Of a stretch of 64,000 nucleotides of DNA, positions 41,418 through 55,062 are shown in pieces. The position numbers and the translations under genes were made by a program. The first letter of the stretch is position 1. The number at the start of each line of letters is the position of its first letter. This stretch comes from Viola odorata (taxonomy: Eukaryota; Streptophyta; Magnoliopsida; Malpighiales; Violaceae): assembly GCA_963691705.1 (NCBI GenBank), contig OY829545.1, positions 55,282,192 to 55,346,191 on the forward strand. Reading direction: 5' to 3'. The notes below the pieces were generated by a model. It saw nothing but the letters and a program-made list of their open reading frames with translations, was not told where the DNA came from and did not search any database.

Positions 41418-42633
41418 GTCTTCAATGTATAAGCAGAGTTTTGATAATTCAATTATTGCTGCTTCATAGCATGTTGTAGAGATTATAACCTGCAAAGCCA
41501 TAATATGGGATACCAAACTTACAGTAAAAACAAACAGTGGGATCTTCCCCAAATAAATCTATCATTTTCCAAAATGAAACACGCATTGTACACACATACA
41601 TATAATCTATCACAGGTACCGGCTCACAACCCGTTACGCCGATCTCCGGATTGCGGCTCTTACGGAAGAAAATGTTAATGCGCCACCCGTTGAAGAGGAT
41701 TTGGGAGACGACGATGATGACACAGGGGATGACTTGAGCGAGGGCGATGAAGATATAAGCAATCAATCACCTCCTCCAGCTCCATAAACCCATCTTGTAC
41801 TGTTCTGGCAATTTTTGTCTTTAGACAGGAATTTTGTAATCTGAACTACCGGATGTATTTTTACAACCTGTCTACCTAAGGAATTTCACTTTTCCCGTTT
41901 CTTGCATTTGTTGTTTACAATTCTTCCGTTTATTCTCTCAACTAATCTATGCAAAATCTCTTTATTTTCTCACATATATATAATCTTCTTTCTAAAAGAA
42001 AATAAAGAAACAAAGAAAACACGCGCAAAAACGCGACACCATTTTCTCACCATTTACTGTTTCTTTCAAAGAATACGGTCTATCCGTTTACCTTTTCCGT
42101 ACTGCTTTCACATTTACTTGCAAACCCTTTTTCTGTGTGCCACTGTCTTGTCAAAAGAATAGCAAACACGTTGTTTGAGCAAGCACATCTCCAAACCGTG
42201 TCCCAGTCTTATCGAAAGAATAGAGAACATGTTTGATCTATGTGGCTGACATACTAGTACCGCACTTCCATCTTATTGAAAGATCAGAACGGGTATAGCT
42301 ATGTCGTTGACTGATTCAAGCAGCGCCTGAATAGCCCGTAGTCGATTCCAGGTACCGTCACTACCATACAATCATCTTATCGAAAGATAAAGATGGATCC
42401 TCATGAGGTCTTCACGAATCGCAACGGATCCTAGCAAATTTTTTGCGTACCGTCATTCCGTTTCTCAACAGGTCTACAACTGTGTATTTTACGATCTGCA
42501 TAAAATAAATAACTCAAGCATGTTTTTTAACGTGGTTCGGCCAAAATGCCTACGTCCACGGTGTTATTATTTATTCACATGTTACAGATAACACATCCGC
42601 TCTCGGGTGATATAATTTTAAATTAACAATATT
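41418..42633. other. Spacer with retrotransposon debris
   Basis: 41418-41600 is probably 5' flank of the ceramidase pseudogene. At 41620-41787 a plus-strand frame encodes an acidic tail (VEEDLGDDDDDTGDDLSEGD, then SPPPAP and stop), probably the end of a transposon protein. 42120-42400 repeats CTTATCGAAAGA-type motifs four times. 42490-42620 has ACGTGGTTCGGCC, common in plant LTRs. No complete element could be outlined. Confidence 0.4.
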
Positions 42634-43467
42634 TCAAGAGTTAGGTAAAGGAGTACCGTCCTCTTTCTTAAGATGATATGCACCCTTACCGACAACTCGC
42701 GTTACCCGGTAAGGCCCATCCCAATTAGGACTTAGCTTTCTCATCTCTTGTCCCGCCCCTTGCCTGTTGCGAAGAACTAGATCTCCCACTTTCAACAGCC
42801 TCTCTTTAACCCTCCGGTTATGATATTTCGCCATCCTGCGCTTGTAATGTAAGTTCTTTATAAATGCTTGCTCACGAAGCTCTGGTAACAAATCAAGCTA
42901 TGCCTGCAACAAGTCCTGATTTCGTTCTTCATTAAAATGTTCAACCCGCAAGCTGATAACTCCCAGCTCTACTGGCGTTACTGCCTCAGTTCCGTAAGTC
43001 ATAGCAAACGATGTTTCATTGGTACTAGCCTTCTCAGTCATCCGGTATGCCCACATGACGTTTGGTAATTCATCTACCCACTTTTTGCGAGCTCCTTCTA
43101 AGTTTTTCTTGATCCCGCTCAAGATCGTTCGGTTGGTCACCTCAGTTTGTCCGTTTGTCTGCAGATGTGCTACTGACGTGAACCTTTGCTCGATTGCCAG
43201 TGATCGACATTTCTCTTGGAAGTATTTGCTTTTAAATTGAGTTACATTATCGCTGATCAAGACCCGGGAAATTCCAAACCGGTAAATGACCTGGGTTAAA
43301 AAGAAACGCCATGCCATTTCCGCTGAAATCTTTGCCAATGGCTTCGCCTCAGCCCATTTAGTAAAATAGTCCACCGCTATGATCACAAACTCGAACTGAG
43401 AGCGAGACTTAGGAAATGGTCCCAAATTGTCAATTCCCCATTGAGTAAACGGGCAACGGCTAATCAT
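42634..43467 (-). pseudogene. Ty3/gypsy (Tat/Retand-like) integrase remnant
   Basis: Minus strand. The frame 43467-42898 holds the integrase core: first Asp in WGIDNLGPF, second in LISDN (the usual glycine after DN is Val here), and Glu in TEVTNRTIL. A frame break separates it from the C-terminal part (42891-42634; KVGDLVLRNRQGAG, NWDGPYRV). Protease, reverse transcriptase and RNase H are missing between it and the gag at 43489. Confidence 0.8.
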
Positions 43468-43488
43468 CGGCGTTATATCTATAACCTG

Positions 43489-45059
43489 TCAACGTCCTTG
43501 GGTTGCAAATTCCCCCAAATATCCTTCTTCAATTAGTCGTTCAATTGCTGATTTCTGCGCTTTGCACTTTTCAGTGTCATGCCCGTTAGCCTTATGAAAA
43601 CGGCAGTAATGATCTCTCCGCTCACCCAGGTTAACTCCTGGCTTATTGACCGGATACTTGATTGGCAATCTTTTTCGTTCTATAATAGCCAATATTTCCG
43701 CTCTAGGCAACAATAAAGATATAGAACCGCGATCCGCTTTGCTTCCTGTCTTCTTAGAAGAGTATTCCTTCTAACTCTTCTCTTCACTCTTCTTTACCGG
43801 AGACGTTCCTGCTCGCTTCCTTCTTTGGAAATCAGCCTCCTCCATCCTAGCATAATTATTTGCTCGGATGCGTAATAGGTCTAGAGTCGATGGGGGATCT
43901 ACCAACAATGTATCCTCTAACTTAACATAGTCACAGTTTCGTTTCATTGCTTCCATAACAATCTCTACCGTTACGTCGGTCATGACGACCATCTCCAAGT
44001 TAAACCGCTCCAAGTATGCTTTGAGAGACTCCCCAGACTTTCTTTGGATGTCAAATAAATCCGCAGAGGATTTTTTGAGAGGAATAGAGGTACTGAACCT
44101 GCTACGGAAACGTTCCTCTATGTTGGCAAAACAATCAATGGAACCAACCGGTATCCCTTCAAACCATTTTCTAGCTGCTCCCGTCAGTGTAAGGACGAAG
44201 AGCTGACAAAGGGCTTCATCCCTTTGTGTTTGGATCTTTACAAAATCCTTTACCCTATTAAGGTGTGTAATTGGATCCTTCGTTCCGTCATACTGCTCAG
44301 TGGGTATTTTAATTCTACGACTGACCTGGTACCGGCGAACCCGGTAACTCAAAGGATACTTTTGGTCATCATCCCGTCTTCTCACATATCCTGAGTAGGC
44401 GGAGGGGGAATCTCCACGCAGCTCCCCCTGTGGCCGTTAGGCTGATTCCGCACTGAATGGTGCTTAGTGGGCGATCGGTCCCTGCTTCATTTACCATCTG
44501 ATCCCCTAGCTCTCTTGTGTGACCGACTTCGGGGAGGAGTGCGCCTTATCCGCTGATCACTCTCCTTATCAGAATTCTCCATGTACCCCTCTTATTCCCT
44601 TTGAGGCACCACTATTGACGGTAACCGTTGAGGAACGTGTTGACCTCCACCCATTTCTGGATTAAACGGTGAGGGCGGGATCGGTGCTGTTATCTGAGGT
44701 GGCGCCTGGGAAGCAACCAAGGCCGCTGTGAAAGTCGGCAACGTGCAGGGATATATCGTTGGTTGTTGAACCAGGTTTGATAGCATCAACATCATCTCGT
44801 CCATCCTATGATGCAACACCGCGACAGATTCTGCCGTTGGTGGCAATGGTGCTGCTGGCAGGCTGGCCCCAACGAACGTGGTGTGAGGCCTAACCGAATT
44901 AGTCCCCGGGGTGCGAAGAAATTTCAACTGTCGGTAAAGCGGTAGAGCCCCAATATTCATCGAAGTGAACTGCGAAGAAAATATCGGTATCTCCTGAGTC
45001 GGGATCGCAAGAGCAGTCGAGGATAAGGTAACTTGTGGTTCAGAAGTTATTTTCAGCAA
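43489..45059 (-). pseudogene. gag: Ty3/gypsy (Tat/Retand-like) gag remnant
   Basis: Minus strand in three frames: a Pro-rich N-terminus (45059-44592), the gag core (44385-43771; IPTEQYDGTKDP, AARKWFEGIP, SLKAYLERF) and a zinc-knuckle region (43713-43489; CRFHKANGHDTEKC). Stops lie between. It passes directly into integrase sequence at 43488, so about 2 kb of pol has been lost. Confidence 0.8.
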
Positions 45060-45676
45060 TACAAAAGAGTCCCTTCGGATATGTAGAGAGAAGAGCTTGG
45101 ATTTTTAAGGAAGTCTCACTTACCAAACCCAAAAGCTCTCAATGAAAGCACCAAATGATATAAATACGAATCTCCAACGATCAAGTCAGTACTATGTCTA
45201 TATAACAAGTGATGTCAAGATTATAACAATGTCGTCAGTATACGCGTGTATGTGTAGGTGCCTTTTACCTTCCCTTACTCTGCTATTTATAGCCAATCTT
45301 ATAGTCGTTGCACAAGCATTTATTGCAGACAATCATTGCCATCAATAGCGCCATTAACACAGTCCATAACGTGCGTAACGGTTACCTTGAAACCGTTACT
45401 AGCCTTTAACTGTGGTCATAATGGTTACCGGTACCCAACTACCGTCAACCTCATATATTTTACCATAATGCCCTTGTAGGAACGGAACCCCCAGTAAACT
45501 GCTAGCTCAGCAACTGTTACCTATCACAACCCGTTACCTGTGTACTTACCGGTACGTTAGTATTACCGGTACGAGTTGGTCAACTCTTATTCAACCTGCC
45601 TACGTGGCCACACGACTGGTCAACTCCAGGGTGAATGACCCTACTACCCTTGTGGCTTCTCTATATATTATCAGGT
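45060..45676 (-). mobile_element. Probable 5' leader and LTR of the Tat/Retand-like element
   Basis: On the minus strand, TTTGGTGCTTTCATTGAGAG (near 45160-45135) resembles the primer-site region of this lineage. Beyond it lies LTR-like sequence with repeated ACCGGTA/TACCGGT motifs, ending near TGATAATATATAG (45676 reading left). The opposite LTR was not matched, so boundaries are tentative. Confidence 0.4.
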
Positions 45677-47220
45677 GGGTTTGTGTGGAACTGGTGTTAA
45701 ATTGTCGATACTTTGATACGAGCTTCCTCAGATCCTCAAGCGTGTACTGTGAAGATTAAGGAAGATGATGCTAAATTGCGCCTTTATACGGAAAAAATGA
45801 TATGATGACACAAGTCGCATATGATAAAAGCAGTCCTCGAAGAGTTTTCAGTTTTCCAATTAAGTCCTCGTATAAAAAAATTTATCATCTTTTTAAAAAA
45901 TTTGTTTTAGCAGTAAGGTTACCGTCTTTCCTCCCATTTGGTGAAAGGGCAGGTCATTCATAAAATTCACAAGCCGTTGGTTTTGTTTTCAATGTTTATA
46001 TTTGTAGTATTCACGTAATGAACAAATAATTTTAGACTATTTTATATGTATTTTATTTTCATGAACAAAATTATTATATTTATATTTGATCTTTAACATA
46101 AATAGAATTAACATATTTATATTTGATCTTTAATAAAATTAGATTTCGAATTTTCTAAAGTTGGAAAATTTGCACATTTAGTATAAAACAAACAACATAT
46201 CCAGTTTTCTAGTGTTTTGTAAAATAAAAATATTTTGGAATGGGCGTGATGACGCCGAGGTGCGGCGTGATCACTCCGTGGCCAGTTTTGGCCACGAGTA
46301 GCGTCACGACCCGTGGACTCTTTTCACGCAACACGACTTCTTCGATGAGTGTCTTGCACTGTAACTCCTTGTAGATAAGCTGAGAGAGTCTCGCCTGCAA
46401 CTCCTTGCTCCTTGCTTGAGTCATTGGTCCATTAGGTGGTAAAGGTATGCGTGGATTCGCATCAAGGAAGGTTGGGCCTCTGGCCCAACACATGAAGGAA
46501 GCAAGCTGGGCCTGACTTGGCCTAGTGGGCCAAGCCCAATTTTTTAGCCCGTCGATTTTTCGTGTCGTGTAATCATATAATTATACTGTTTATTCATTTT
46601 CGCACTTGTATTGTTTATTTATTTTCACACTAGTAATGTTTATTTACTTTCGCACTTGTACTATTCATTAATTTTTCGTATGCTTGTTTATTTTTCGTAC
46701 GCTTTTCATGTTTAAATAAATATGTCATTTTCGCTCGCAACGACCGTCAAGTATTTAATTGTTTATCATTTTCCCATACTAATAATCTCGACTTTGTAGG
46801 GTAAATCCGCCCGCATCCCTTTATCAAGTACATATTTCTCGCCCGTTTAATTATTCCACGTTTTTTCGGCATATACGCTCGTATGCATGAATATATAGAA
46901 TTGTTAGAATTTAATCTATTGGGCATGATCACTAAAATAGGATTTTTTCCTATTTTTCTAAAATGATTTTTTAAACACCTCTTATCCGCTAACCTTTTTG
47001 GATGTGACTTGGGTGCCTAACACCTTCCCGAGTCCATAATACGACCCTGAACCACTGTTTTGGGGTTTAAACCCTTTTGCCTTCGTTTTTTTATTTTGTT
47101 TTCTGCCATGACTTTAGGTTCCCTAAACCTTAGAAACAAAATAGGGTGGCGACTTCATTGCATTATGTGAGATGAGTCCGATTTCGTCTCACATCCATCC
47201 GAACCGCGTCGCGTAGAAAG
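45677..47220. other. Repeat debris, no gene
   Basis: AT-rich sequence. At 46493-46209 a minus-strand frame contains PPNGPMTQARSKELQ, a stretch like the C-terminal tail of Ty3/gypsy polyproteins. 46560-46740 repeats TTTATTTTCGCACTTGTA-type units. 46960-47150 resembles the GGGTGGCGACTTC region near primer sites or LTR ends. No full element resolved. Confidence 0.35.
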
Positions 47221-50200
47221 TTCCAAAAGGTGGTGCGACAAGAAGTAAACTGTGGACCACGATCAGAAACAATAGAAATTGGCACACCATGGAGTCGAAC
47301 TATCTCATTAACATATAGTTGAGTAAGTTTTGCAAAACTGTATATTGTATTTATAGGTAGAAAATGAGCAGATTTTGTAAGTCGATCAACTATAACCCAT
47401 ATGGAATCATACCCTTCAAGTGTGCGTGGTAATCCAACAACAAAATCCATGGTAATGCGCTCCCACTTCCACTCGGGAATTAACAATGGTTGAAGCAACC
47501 CAGGAGGCTTTTGATGTTCACCTTTCACCTGTTGACAAATAAAATATTTAGAAACAAAGTCAACTATGTCTTTCTTCATGTTATTCCACCAATAGTGACT
47601 CTTCAAGTCTTTGTACATCTTGGTAGAGCTAGGATGCATTGTATACATTGTCTTATGTGCTTGTTCCATAACTTCCCTTTGCAACTCATCCACCTTAGGA
47701 ACACAAATTATGGAACCATACTTCAGAATTCCATCACTTGAAATCACAAAATTTGTAGAATTTCCAAGATCAATCTCTTCTCGGATGTGGCATAATTGTG
47801 GGTCCTTCTCTTGTGCAACTTTAATTTTATCGATTAGCATAGGCTGGACATGAAAATGAGCTAGTATACACCCAAATCAGAAATTGAAAGCTGAACTTCG
47901 CCATCTAAAAATCATGTAACTCTTTAATCACAGGTCTTCTTACCTCGGCTATGTGGGCCAAACTCCCAAATGGCTTTCAGCTTAAAGCATCAACAACAAC
48001 ATTTGCTTTTCCTGGATGATATTGTATACTACAATCATAGTCTTTGAGAAACTTCATCCACCTTCTTTGCCTAAGGTTGAGATCCCGTTGCTGAAAAATA
48101 TGTTTGAGGCTTTTGTGGTCTGTAAATATTTCAAAAGTATCACCATATAAGTAGTGCCTCCATATTTTAAGAGTGAATACAACAACTGCCATCTCCAAAT
48201 CATGTGTAGGATAATTCTATTCATGCTTCTTTAGTTGGCGAGAGGCATAAGTAATAACTTTCCCCCGCTGCATAAGAACACATCCCAATCCAACTCTTGA
48301 AGCATCACAATACACAACAAATCCCTCAGGTCCAGATGGTAATGTTAACACCGATGCAGTCGTCAATCGATGCTTGAGCTCCAAAAAGCTCGTCTCATAA
48401 GCCTCTGACCATTGATATTTCACATATTTCTGCGTCAGTCGCGTTAGTGGAGAAGCAATTTCAGAAAAACCTTTAACAAATCACCAATAATACCCAGCTA
48501 ACCCCAAGAAACTACGAATCTCTGACACTGAAGTAGGTCTAGGCCATTGTTCAACTGCCTTTATCTTTTGAGGGTCAACCTGCACACCATCTTTAGAGAC
48601 AACATGATCGAGAAAAGATACAGAATCTAACCAAAATTCACATTTAGAAAATTTTGCATAAAGTTTGTGCTCTCTCAGGATTTGGAGAACCAATCTCAAA
48701 TGTTGCTCATGCTCTTTCTTACTTTTAAAATATACAAGAATATCATCAATAAAGACAATAACAAAGTGATCAAGGCTTGAATGTTTTATTCATCAAATCC
48801 ATGAAAGTTGCAGGTGCGTTAGTAAGACCAAACGACATAACCAAAAACTCATAATGACCATGTTGACTCCTGAATGTAGTTTTTGGAATGTCTTCTTGCC
48901 TAATTTTCAGCTGATGATATCTAGATCTCAGTTCAATCTTAGAAAAATATTGCACACCTTGTAATTGATCAAATAAATCATCAATGCGTGGGAGAGGATA
49001 CCTGTTGCGTATTGTTACCTAGTTCAGCTGTCAGTAATCAATACAAAGTCGCAATGTGCCATCCTTCTTCTTCACAAATAATACAGGAGCACCCCAAGGC
49101 GAAACAATTGGCCTTATAAAGCCTTTATCCAGCATATCTTGCAATTGTTTCTTCAATTCTTTAAGTTCAGAAAATGTCATTCCGTATGGTCTCATAGAAA
49201 TAGGTTCAGTTCCTGGTAATAAATCAATACAAAACTATATCTCCCTATCAGGTGGAACTCCAGACAGATCATCAGGAAATACGTCAAGGAATTCCATAAC
49301 AACATGAACTTGATTTAAAGTAGGAAGTGATTCTTGGACAACTTTAACTTGTGCTAGGAAAATTTCACATTCGCCCTTGAATAATTGTTTAACACGAATA
49401 GCTAAAACTACAATGGGTTGAGAAATCAAATGATTTCCTTGAAAATAAAATTCAGGTTCACCCGGAATTCTAAACGTCAATACTTTATCTCGACAATTCA
49501 ATGTAACATAATGGGATGCTAACCAGTCCATTCCTAGAATTACATCAAAATCAAGCATGTCTAGCAGGATCAAGTCTCCTAGTAACTCCCTACCATCAAT
49601 AAGAACCGCACAAGACTTAAATACATTCCTCACATCTATAATTTTCCCAAGAGGTGTAGTGACAACCAATGGACAGTCTAACAAGGTTGGGTGTTTATCA
49701 AACAACATGGAAAAAATAGGGAGATACAAAAGAATGAGTGGATCCAGTGTCAAATAAAACTCGTGCATCAATGAAGCAAACGGGAAGTATACATGTCACA
49801 ACTGTATTTGATGACTGTGTATCTTCCTTAGTAAGTGCAAAAAATATAGCCTGACCTATTCCTTCTTGTCCTTGAACTCCACCACCAAATCCTCTACCCC
49901 TTGCACCACGACCATTGAAACTGTACCCTCTTTGGTTAAACTGCCCTGTAGGTGATTGAACTGATGGAAATGATGCAGTTTAAGTCTGAGATATTGCTAG
50001 CATCCTTGGGCAATCTCTCTTCGATTGTCCTTCTTGGCCATAAAAGAAACATCCACCAGTTTGTTGATAGCATGTAGAACCCCAGTGTCTTTTACCACAA
50101 AATTGGCATAATGGAATGCTCATATTAGCTTGAGAATTACTAGGCTGCACAGAATAGAATAGAGCTTGACCACGTCCTTGTCCACCACCACTAGTATTCT

Positions 50201-51386
50201 GACCAGTAGATAATTGGCTACCATAACCATATCGCTGCTGAAATATTCCATGGGGTCGTTGTCCTTGTTGACTTTGATATGGATGCCTACGAATAAACCT
50301 ATTACCTCTCCTGAAATGTGTAACTTGTCGATTTTTAACTTTAGCTTGCTTGTTTTGATTATTAGCTATATTGTTGGCCATCTCCCTTGCTTTGACTACC
50401 CTAGCACAATCCACGGTTGCCGAGAACGATCGAAACTCATGTGCTACAGTAGCATGGAATAAAGGATCAACAAGTTTTCTAATAAATCTCTTCACCTTCT
50501 TCTCCTCTATAGGGATAAGATGATGACCATACCGTGATAGCTTTGTAAACCATCCCTCCTACTCAAATACACTTATGTTACCTAGAGTTAACCTCTCAAA
50601 CTCATACGCTCTATCATCTTTGACACTCTCAAGTAAGAAACGATCCATAAACATGGTGCAAAATTCATCCCATGTCCAAGCTGGTGTGTTTGCAGCTTTT
50701 TCTTTCTTTTTAGAATCATACCAAGAAGTTGCCACATCACCCTCCAATCTGAATGCTGCCAATATAACTGCCTGATAGTCTGTGCATCCTAATGCTTCAC
50801 ACCTCTTCCATACGCTATCAAGGAATTGTTGAGGATCCTCTGTTGACTTTACACCAGTGAAAATAGGAGGACCAAGCTTAATAAAGTCTTGCAATGGAAC
50901 TTTATTTCCCTGCAACCTTGGAGAAGATGTTGACGCTACCTGCTTACCTTGTTTATTTTCAATCATATATTTTGTTAAGGTCTGTATTGCTTGATTCACT
51001 CCATGCAATCCTTCAACTAGCACAGAATTAGGAATCTCATGGTTTGATTCTTGATTTTTAGCTCTTGGACTATGATTTCCAACTTGCTCACTTTCTAAAA
51101 ATTCTGATCTAGTAGGTGCATCCGTTGTACCAGCTTTCCTTTGTTCATCATCTAAAGGATTAATGTCATTAGGCTGAACTGAAGGCTCTCCCTGTATTTC
51201 ACCTTTCCGAACCTTTGCCATACTCACCTATTCAAGATAAGTTAAGTACAACTAAAATTAATCAATATAGACACTGGTTGGAAGATCTCTAAGACACAAG
51301 AATAACTTATTTAGGACATAAAAGTATTATACTCCTCTGTTACAAAACAACTAACTCAAGCCAAAACTATGCTCCGCTACCAAATC
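47221..51386 (-). pseudogene. Ty3/gypsy chromovirus-like gag-pol, decayed and 3'-truncated
   Basis: Minus strand, in order: gag (51227-50559, stop TAG, then 50495-49980), whose zinc knuckle near 50035 has lost a Cys (Tyr) and the His (Gln); protease region (49771-49235, DVILGMDWLA); reverse transcriptase (near 49000-48480, FIDD active site near 48755 in a shifted frame); RNase H (48423-47977, FTDHKSL); and integrase (47840-47221, CQQVKGEHQKPPG, MDFVVGLP, SDRGPQF), cut after the second catalytic Asp by unrelated sequence at about 47221. Motif style (IPEWKWERITMDFV) suggests the Del/Tekay lineage. Many stops and frameshifts; no 3' LTR. Confidence 0.82.
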
Positions 51387-53329
51387 TGTCACACCCCAAA
51401 CTAGAGCGTGTGACTGCTAAGAGTTCGAATGAATTCTAGTATTCATCTCGAACTCTCACAAGCCTAACTTAACTCCTTATTAAGATTTCTTCCAAAATTA
51501 ACAAATGATTCATTTCAACAAAACTCAAGATTTTATTTCCATTGATTGTCAAGTAATATTCACAGCAACACTTATGCATTTACTACGATAAGTAACAGAC
51601 CTATTAGGGAGTTTGTACTTTACAACTCCAAAATAGACATATATAATGTTATTAATCAACTAGGCTCTAACGGAGGAGAATGTTGGGCATACCGATTAAT
51701 CTTGAAGAGTACTCCCCTAGATCTACCAACCAAAACTCACTATCGTTTGCTACCAGCTAAAAAATGGTTAATACGAGAGGATGAGTTACCACAACTCAGT
51801 GAATAAATAATACAAGATATAAACATGCATGTACAAGCAATCATTCATACTCAATCTATTCACTACATATAATATAATATAACTATACCAATATCCAGAT
51901 ATTAAAATACAGTTAAACTATCAAGCACAAATAGCTCATGTTTAGACCGTGATATTTCACGTGCCAGCACCATAATCCCTGCAGGCTAGGATATTAACTC
52001 AGACCGTGATCCCATTACGTGCCAACACCACTGTCCTTGTCGGCTAGGACATGAAATTTTTAACAATTCTCAACAGACTAAAGTGTTGTCCAAGCCACTT
52101 CGTACTACCACCATAACCTCCTGCTAGCTAAGGTATAACAAACCATGTGGACATGTACTAACACCACCCCTGTTAGTTAGGGTCATAACCAATACAATAT
52201 ATCATCTTTCATCACCAACTACTACCACCATGCATATTCACAACCATAATATAGTACATAAAGTCATAACATAATTCATACGAACAACCAACAAGCAATA
52301 TTATCATAGAGTTTTTACTTTGTATTATTCACTCACAATTGTATATACACAGCAAAATCGCTCACTCCGCAGTAGGATCTGTCGGCTTCGCACCTAACAC
52401 CAATTAAATACCATATCGGCTATTTACACAATAATTAAATAAATTTCAGACCTGTACAATTAATTAAAATACCCTCATCTCCTCTTCCCTGTTTCTTTTC
52501 AATTTCAGCTCCTCTTTTCTTACAAAAAATTAATTAAAATCCATCTAATTATCCAAAATATTACACATTTAAAACTAGAAATAACTTTCCCAAAACTGAT
52601 CCTGCTGTAGGGACTAATCTGCAACAATCTCCATAACTCTAGGGACTAAACTGTAAATAATTTTCTGCAATTCTTTTCATGAATTTTCAGAAGGTTTGAC
52701 TCCTGCAGAATTCACTTATGCAGCCACCCAATTTATCCTACTCATAAAATTTATTCTTTTAACCACAATAATGCTATTTCCATACTTTAATTAAATTGAA
52801 AAACCCTAATTAGCCATACTTATAATAACTTGAGTTTTAAGAAAAGAAACATATATATCCACTCACAACAATCAGCATACACGATGAATTCTTCTCTTGG
52901 CAGAAACTATACATACCAATTTATGAATTCCTACTCAATTTTCATGACACTAACACATCAATTTTGATAAAGAGATGAAGTTTAGCTACTAATATTAAGA
53001 CTAACCTCTAAATTACCCAACAATTTACCCTCTTGTTCTCCTTTGTTCTCTTTTGATTGCCCTCTCTCTCTCGCTATTTCTTCCTTTCTTTCCGTTCTTT
53101 CTATGCGTTCCTCACTTTTCTTTTCTTTCCTTTTTTTTCCTCTACCTTATCCCTTCTCCTTAAAACATACTTATCCCACTGTTTCCTTTCTTTATTATTA
53201 TTATTATTATTACGGAAAATAACTAGTTTACACACGAACCTAACGAAATTTCTAACTCTCTTCTAATCTAACTAGTACTCATCTAACTAACCAAAATAAA
53301 TCTAAGTCAAAATTTATAGGGGTCTCACA
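51387..53329 (-). repeat. 5' LTR of the chromovirus-like element
   Basis: On the minus strand it starts TGTGAGACCCCTATA (53329 leftwards) and ends GGGTGTGACA (51387), followed by GATTTGGTAGCGGAGC, a variant of the usual TGGTATCAGAGC primer site. 1943 bp; contains ATT microsatellites near 53195. No partner LTR in the window. Confidence 0.7.
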
Positions 53330-54286
53330 AGATGGGTGTAGCGGATCGAGCTGAAATCGGTGTGGTAGTCGTGGATGGTGAGGTTCGATGTAACCTTGAA
53401 GGGAGATTTTTGTCTTTCTCCTCTATGTGTTACTGTTATTGGTGACCCTATTTTGGAGATCTAGCGGACAAGAAAGTGTTTTTCGTTTGCAGTGCCGTTA
53501 TCGGTAGCTTAAATACTAACTTCCACTTTTCTCGGCTTGATTCAGAGACTTGGATGTTATCTTGTAGCGGAAGAGAAACGGTTGATTGGAAGATCAATGA
53601 AGTTGAACCGTGACCTAGAGGTGGTGATTGATTGATTATCTACTGACTGGCGGCATAGATTCGATTCCTATGCTATCATGTTTCTGAATCTTAGGGTTGA
53701 GGAAGATGGTTGGCTGCTCGGTGTGGCTTTTTTGACTTTACTACATCCTCTAAGTTTTATTAGATGTTGTTTTTTTCAATTTTCACATTAATCAAGACAA
53801 TCATTAGATTACAATAATTGTATAATTATTAACTAAACTGCTCTTATTGATTATCAACCAACCCTTTTTAATTTTCGCCAAAAAGTGATTAATTTAAAAT
53901 TATTTTTGTCATGGACTACAAAAATTGATCTTAAAAATTGAAATACGACAACTAAATGACCAAAATCATTTCTTTAAAAAATTGACATCTAATAAAACTT
54001 AGAGGGAGTATTATACTCTTAAGATCTACTTGGTATTATGCTTAACTTTTAGCTTTAATTGTATAGCCTGTATTATTAAAAGATTTGTAGAGATAAAGTT
54101 TAGTTGAAATAAAAAGAACAAATATTCTTTTGAGATTATTCATTTTGTACTAATTTATAAATTTTTTTTTTTAAAGGAGTAAGGAAGAACAGTGTAGTAA
54201 ATAAATAAAAAAACATAGGGATATTATGGTAATCAATTTTGATTCAGAGTCTCTGCTTAATTTCTGTATCCAACACTAAAATGACA
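53330..54286. other. Intergenic stretch, no gene seen
   Basis: 53330-53760 may be remains of older coding or transposon sequence but shows no convincing frame. The rest is AT-rich with no identified termini. Confidence 0.4.
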
Positions 54287-54288
54287 TA

Positions 54289-54902
54289 CAGTAGAAATTC
54301 TATAAAATAATACACTTGGGACGACCAAAATTTATTAATTAAAAGAGTTATTAATTAATCGATAAATTAATAATTATTAATTTATATATTAATTAATATT
54401 TTATTAATTTATAGTAAAATACTTAGTTTACAAACACCTTTCAAGCTTCCACTTACTGTAATTATTGTATACAATGCATGTACTGTATATCAAATGAAGG
54501 GCCCAATTTGAAAGAAACCTTCAATCTCCCACCTTATTATGCTTCTTGTTGCAAGATTCATTGCATCTAACACATTTACACCAGAAAACAACACCAGAAG
54601 TTCTTACCATGCTAAGGAAAATTAGAGACGACATTCAAGGGGAAATTGATTTCAACAAAAAACAAAAGACAATTGAGTCATTTTTCAAGAAACCTTCATA
54701 AATCATTCATGTAATATGCTATATATAAGGAATTATTAATTTATATTTTATATGGGGTCTAAAGAAATTATCAAAAATGTATTATCTTATAATTTTAGCG
54801 AATTATTAATTTAGCACCCTATCCCCGAGTCAGGACCGGCCAAAAATATTATCTTAGAGAGTTTATTAAATAATCGAGTATTAATTTATCGAGTTTCTAC
54901 TG
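54289..54902 (+). mobile_element. Pogo-like (Emigrant/Lemi-type) deletion derivative
   Basis: 614 bp between TA dinucleotides (54287-54288, 54903-54904). Inverted termini CAGTAGAAATTCTATAAA and CAGTAGAAACTCGATAAA (complement) continue with AATTAATA-type repeats, the style of plant pogo-class MITEs. The interior keeps the end of a transposase gene (next entry). Confidence 0.8.
54609..54701 (+). pseudogene. C-terminal tail of a pogo-type transposase with a PCNA-binding (PIP) box
   Basis: Thirty codons ending at the TAA 54699-54701, carrying QKTIESFF, a match to the PIP consensus Q-x-x-I-x-x-F-F, followed by basic residues. Upstream the frame soon degenerates, so only the tail of the transposase survives. 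Pogo-family transposases are known to bind PCNA through such a motif. Confidence 0.6.
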
Positions 54903-55029
54903 TATAAAACTTTCCGGATGGAGTACTTTTGGTATCTATACTAGTAATTTTCTAAAGATTCATACCTCCATAAATTAGTTTAGGAAAATCCACGTACTCG
55001 GAGAATAAACTATAAAAAAAAGTGAAAAT

Positions 55030-55037
55030 CCACGTGG
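55030..55037. promoter_or_regulatory. G-box in the MCM5 promoter
   Basis: CCACGTGG, palindromic G-box core, 179 bases upstream of the MCM5 ATG. Confidence 0.5.
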
Positions 55038-55062
55038 CTAAGGCGCCTCCTCAGCACCAAGG

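Noticed and set aside
41464..41766. Minus-strand 100-codon frame next to the ceramidase start
   Set aside because: The plus-strand frame through the same bases (acidic tail ending SPPPAP) looks more protein-like; the minus frame is its shadow.
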